From: an uncultured Erysipelotrichaceae bacterium | GTDB lineage: Bacteria > Bacillota_I > Bacilli_A > Erysipelotrichales > Erysipelotrichaceae | Assembly (NCBI GenBank): GCA_902795875.1 | Contig: CADBND010000160.1 | Location: forward strand, 1-6,633 | Direction: 5' to 3' | Length of the DNA: 6,633 nt | Part shown: in pieces, positions 6,218-6,633 of the stretch | Layout: each line of letters starts with the position of its first letter | Position numbering within the stretch: position 1 is the stretch's first letter | Notes under the pieces: model-generated | What the model was told of the DNA's origin: nothing | What the model saw: only the letters and a program-made list of their open reading frames with translations | Databases searched by the model: none | Made by a program: the position numbers and the translations under genes

Positions 6218-6633
6218 ATCTCTTCCACCTTTCTAATCGCTCTTTCCTGAATCAGTTTTCCATCTTCAAAGCCTTCATAGAAATCATCCGAAGGCATCAG
6301 ATAAGATTTGAGTATCAGTTCAAGTGCTTCCTTTTTTCCCAAACCGCGAGAATTCATATAAAAAAGTACTTCTTCATCGATCGTTCCCGAAGCCAAAGAA
6401 TGCGAAGCTTCAACATCGTTTTCATCGATCTTCAATACTGGTAAGACACGCGCTCTTTTCGGATCGTCGATCGTCAGACAATGCGTAGCCTGATGTGACT
6501 TGGATCTTTTTGCGCCGGCAACGATGATCCCGTTACAATCCATCGAAAAATCGGCATCCTTCAGACATACGATGTTGTTATAGATATCAACAGAAGAATC
6601 ACTGCCCATATTATATAGATCGAATACGATATC
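6205..6633 (-). CDS. sufD: Fe-S cluster assembly protein SufD, C-terminal 142 residues, cut by window edge
   Basis: SufD pairs with SufB and the SufC ATPase in the cytosolic Fe-S assembly complex. The frame is open to the right edge (first codon 6633-6631), so this is the C-terminal part of a protein usually near 420-440 residues; the ATG at 6609 is internal. The SufB/SufD family C-terminal signature is clear: SKSHQATHCL, ARVLPVLKIDENDVEASHSLASGTIDEE in pieces at fragment residues 61-88, and FYMNSRGLGKKEALELIL at 91-108. The histidine of EASHS (fragment residue 78) corresponds to His360 of E. coli SufD, needed at the SufB-SufD interface. Assignment to SufD rather than SufB follows from this histidine, where SufB has EHE, and from the separate complete sufB downstream. 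It ends in TAG and overlaps sufS by 13 nt. sufC is expected further upstream. Confidence 0.93.
   Translation of the reverse strand, partial: DIVFDLYNMGSDSSVDIYNNIVCLKDADFSMDCNGIIVAGAKRSKSHQATHCLTIDDPKRARVLPVLKIDENDVEASHSLASGTIDEEVLFYMNSRGLGKKEALELILKSYLMPSDDFYEGFEDGKLIQERAIRKVEEICSM
6225..6234 (-). promoter_or_regulatory. Shine-Dalgarno of sufS within the end of sufD
   Basis: The minus strand reads AGAAAGGTGG, matching the 16S 3' end except for one base, 7 nt before the ATG at 6217. It lies inside the sufD coding sequence and fixes the sufS start. It also shows that this organism uses conventional ribosome sites, which makes the absence of one at priA stand out. Confidence 0.8.

Overview
The window is a compact, fully coding stretch of a low-to-moderate GC (about 41% by eye) bacterial chromosome, with every gene on the minus strand. 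Gene content and order (sufD-sufS-sufU-sufB, with SufU rather than IscU or SufE as sulfur acceptor) point to Bacillota. A lineage near Erysipelotrichia or Clostridia is my inference from the style of the SufS and PriA motifs; species cannot be read from this sequence. TGA ends sufS, so the mycoplasma code is not in use.

Reading in the direction of transcription (right to left): the C-terminal part of sufD enters at the right edge (6633-6205). Then come complete sufS (6217-4991), sufU (4994-4566) and sufB (4582-3173). The four suf genes overlap by 13, 4 and 17 nt, so they are one translationally coupled operon; sufC is expected just beyond the right edge. The operon ends in an intrinsic terminator hairpin built partly from the last codons and the stop codon of sufB. 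A perfect extended -10 promoter (TGTTATAAT) follows at once and should start transcription at or within a base or so of the priA ATG. The second unit is priA (3150-994) followed 2 nt later by rsmB (991 to beyond position 1, cut by the left edge).

Functionally, SufS takes sulfur from cysteine as a persulfide, SufU accepts it, and SufB with SufD (and the expected SufC ATPase) is the scaffold on which Fe-S clusters are built. PriA restarts stalled replication forks and RsmB methylates C967 of 16S rRNA; both are housekeeping proteins unrelated to sulfur metabolism. No gap between genes exceeds 22 nt. I see no tRNA, rRNA, CRISPR, insertion sequence or other mobile element, and no sign of a novel multi-gene system. 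The points worth a second look are the 45-bp sufB/priA junction, the missing zinc-swap histidine in SufS, the altered SufU signature, the loss of def-fmt between priA and rsmB, and strong enrichment of GATC.
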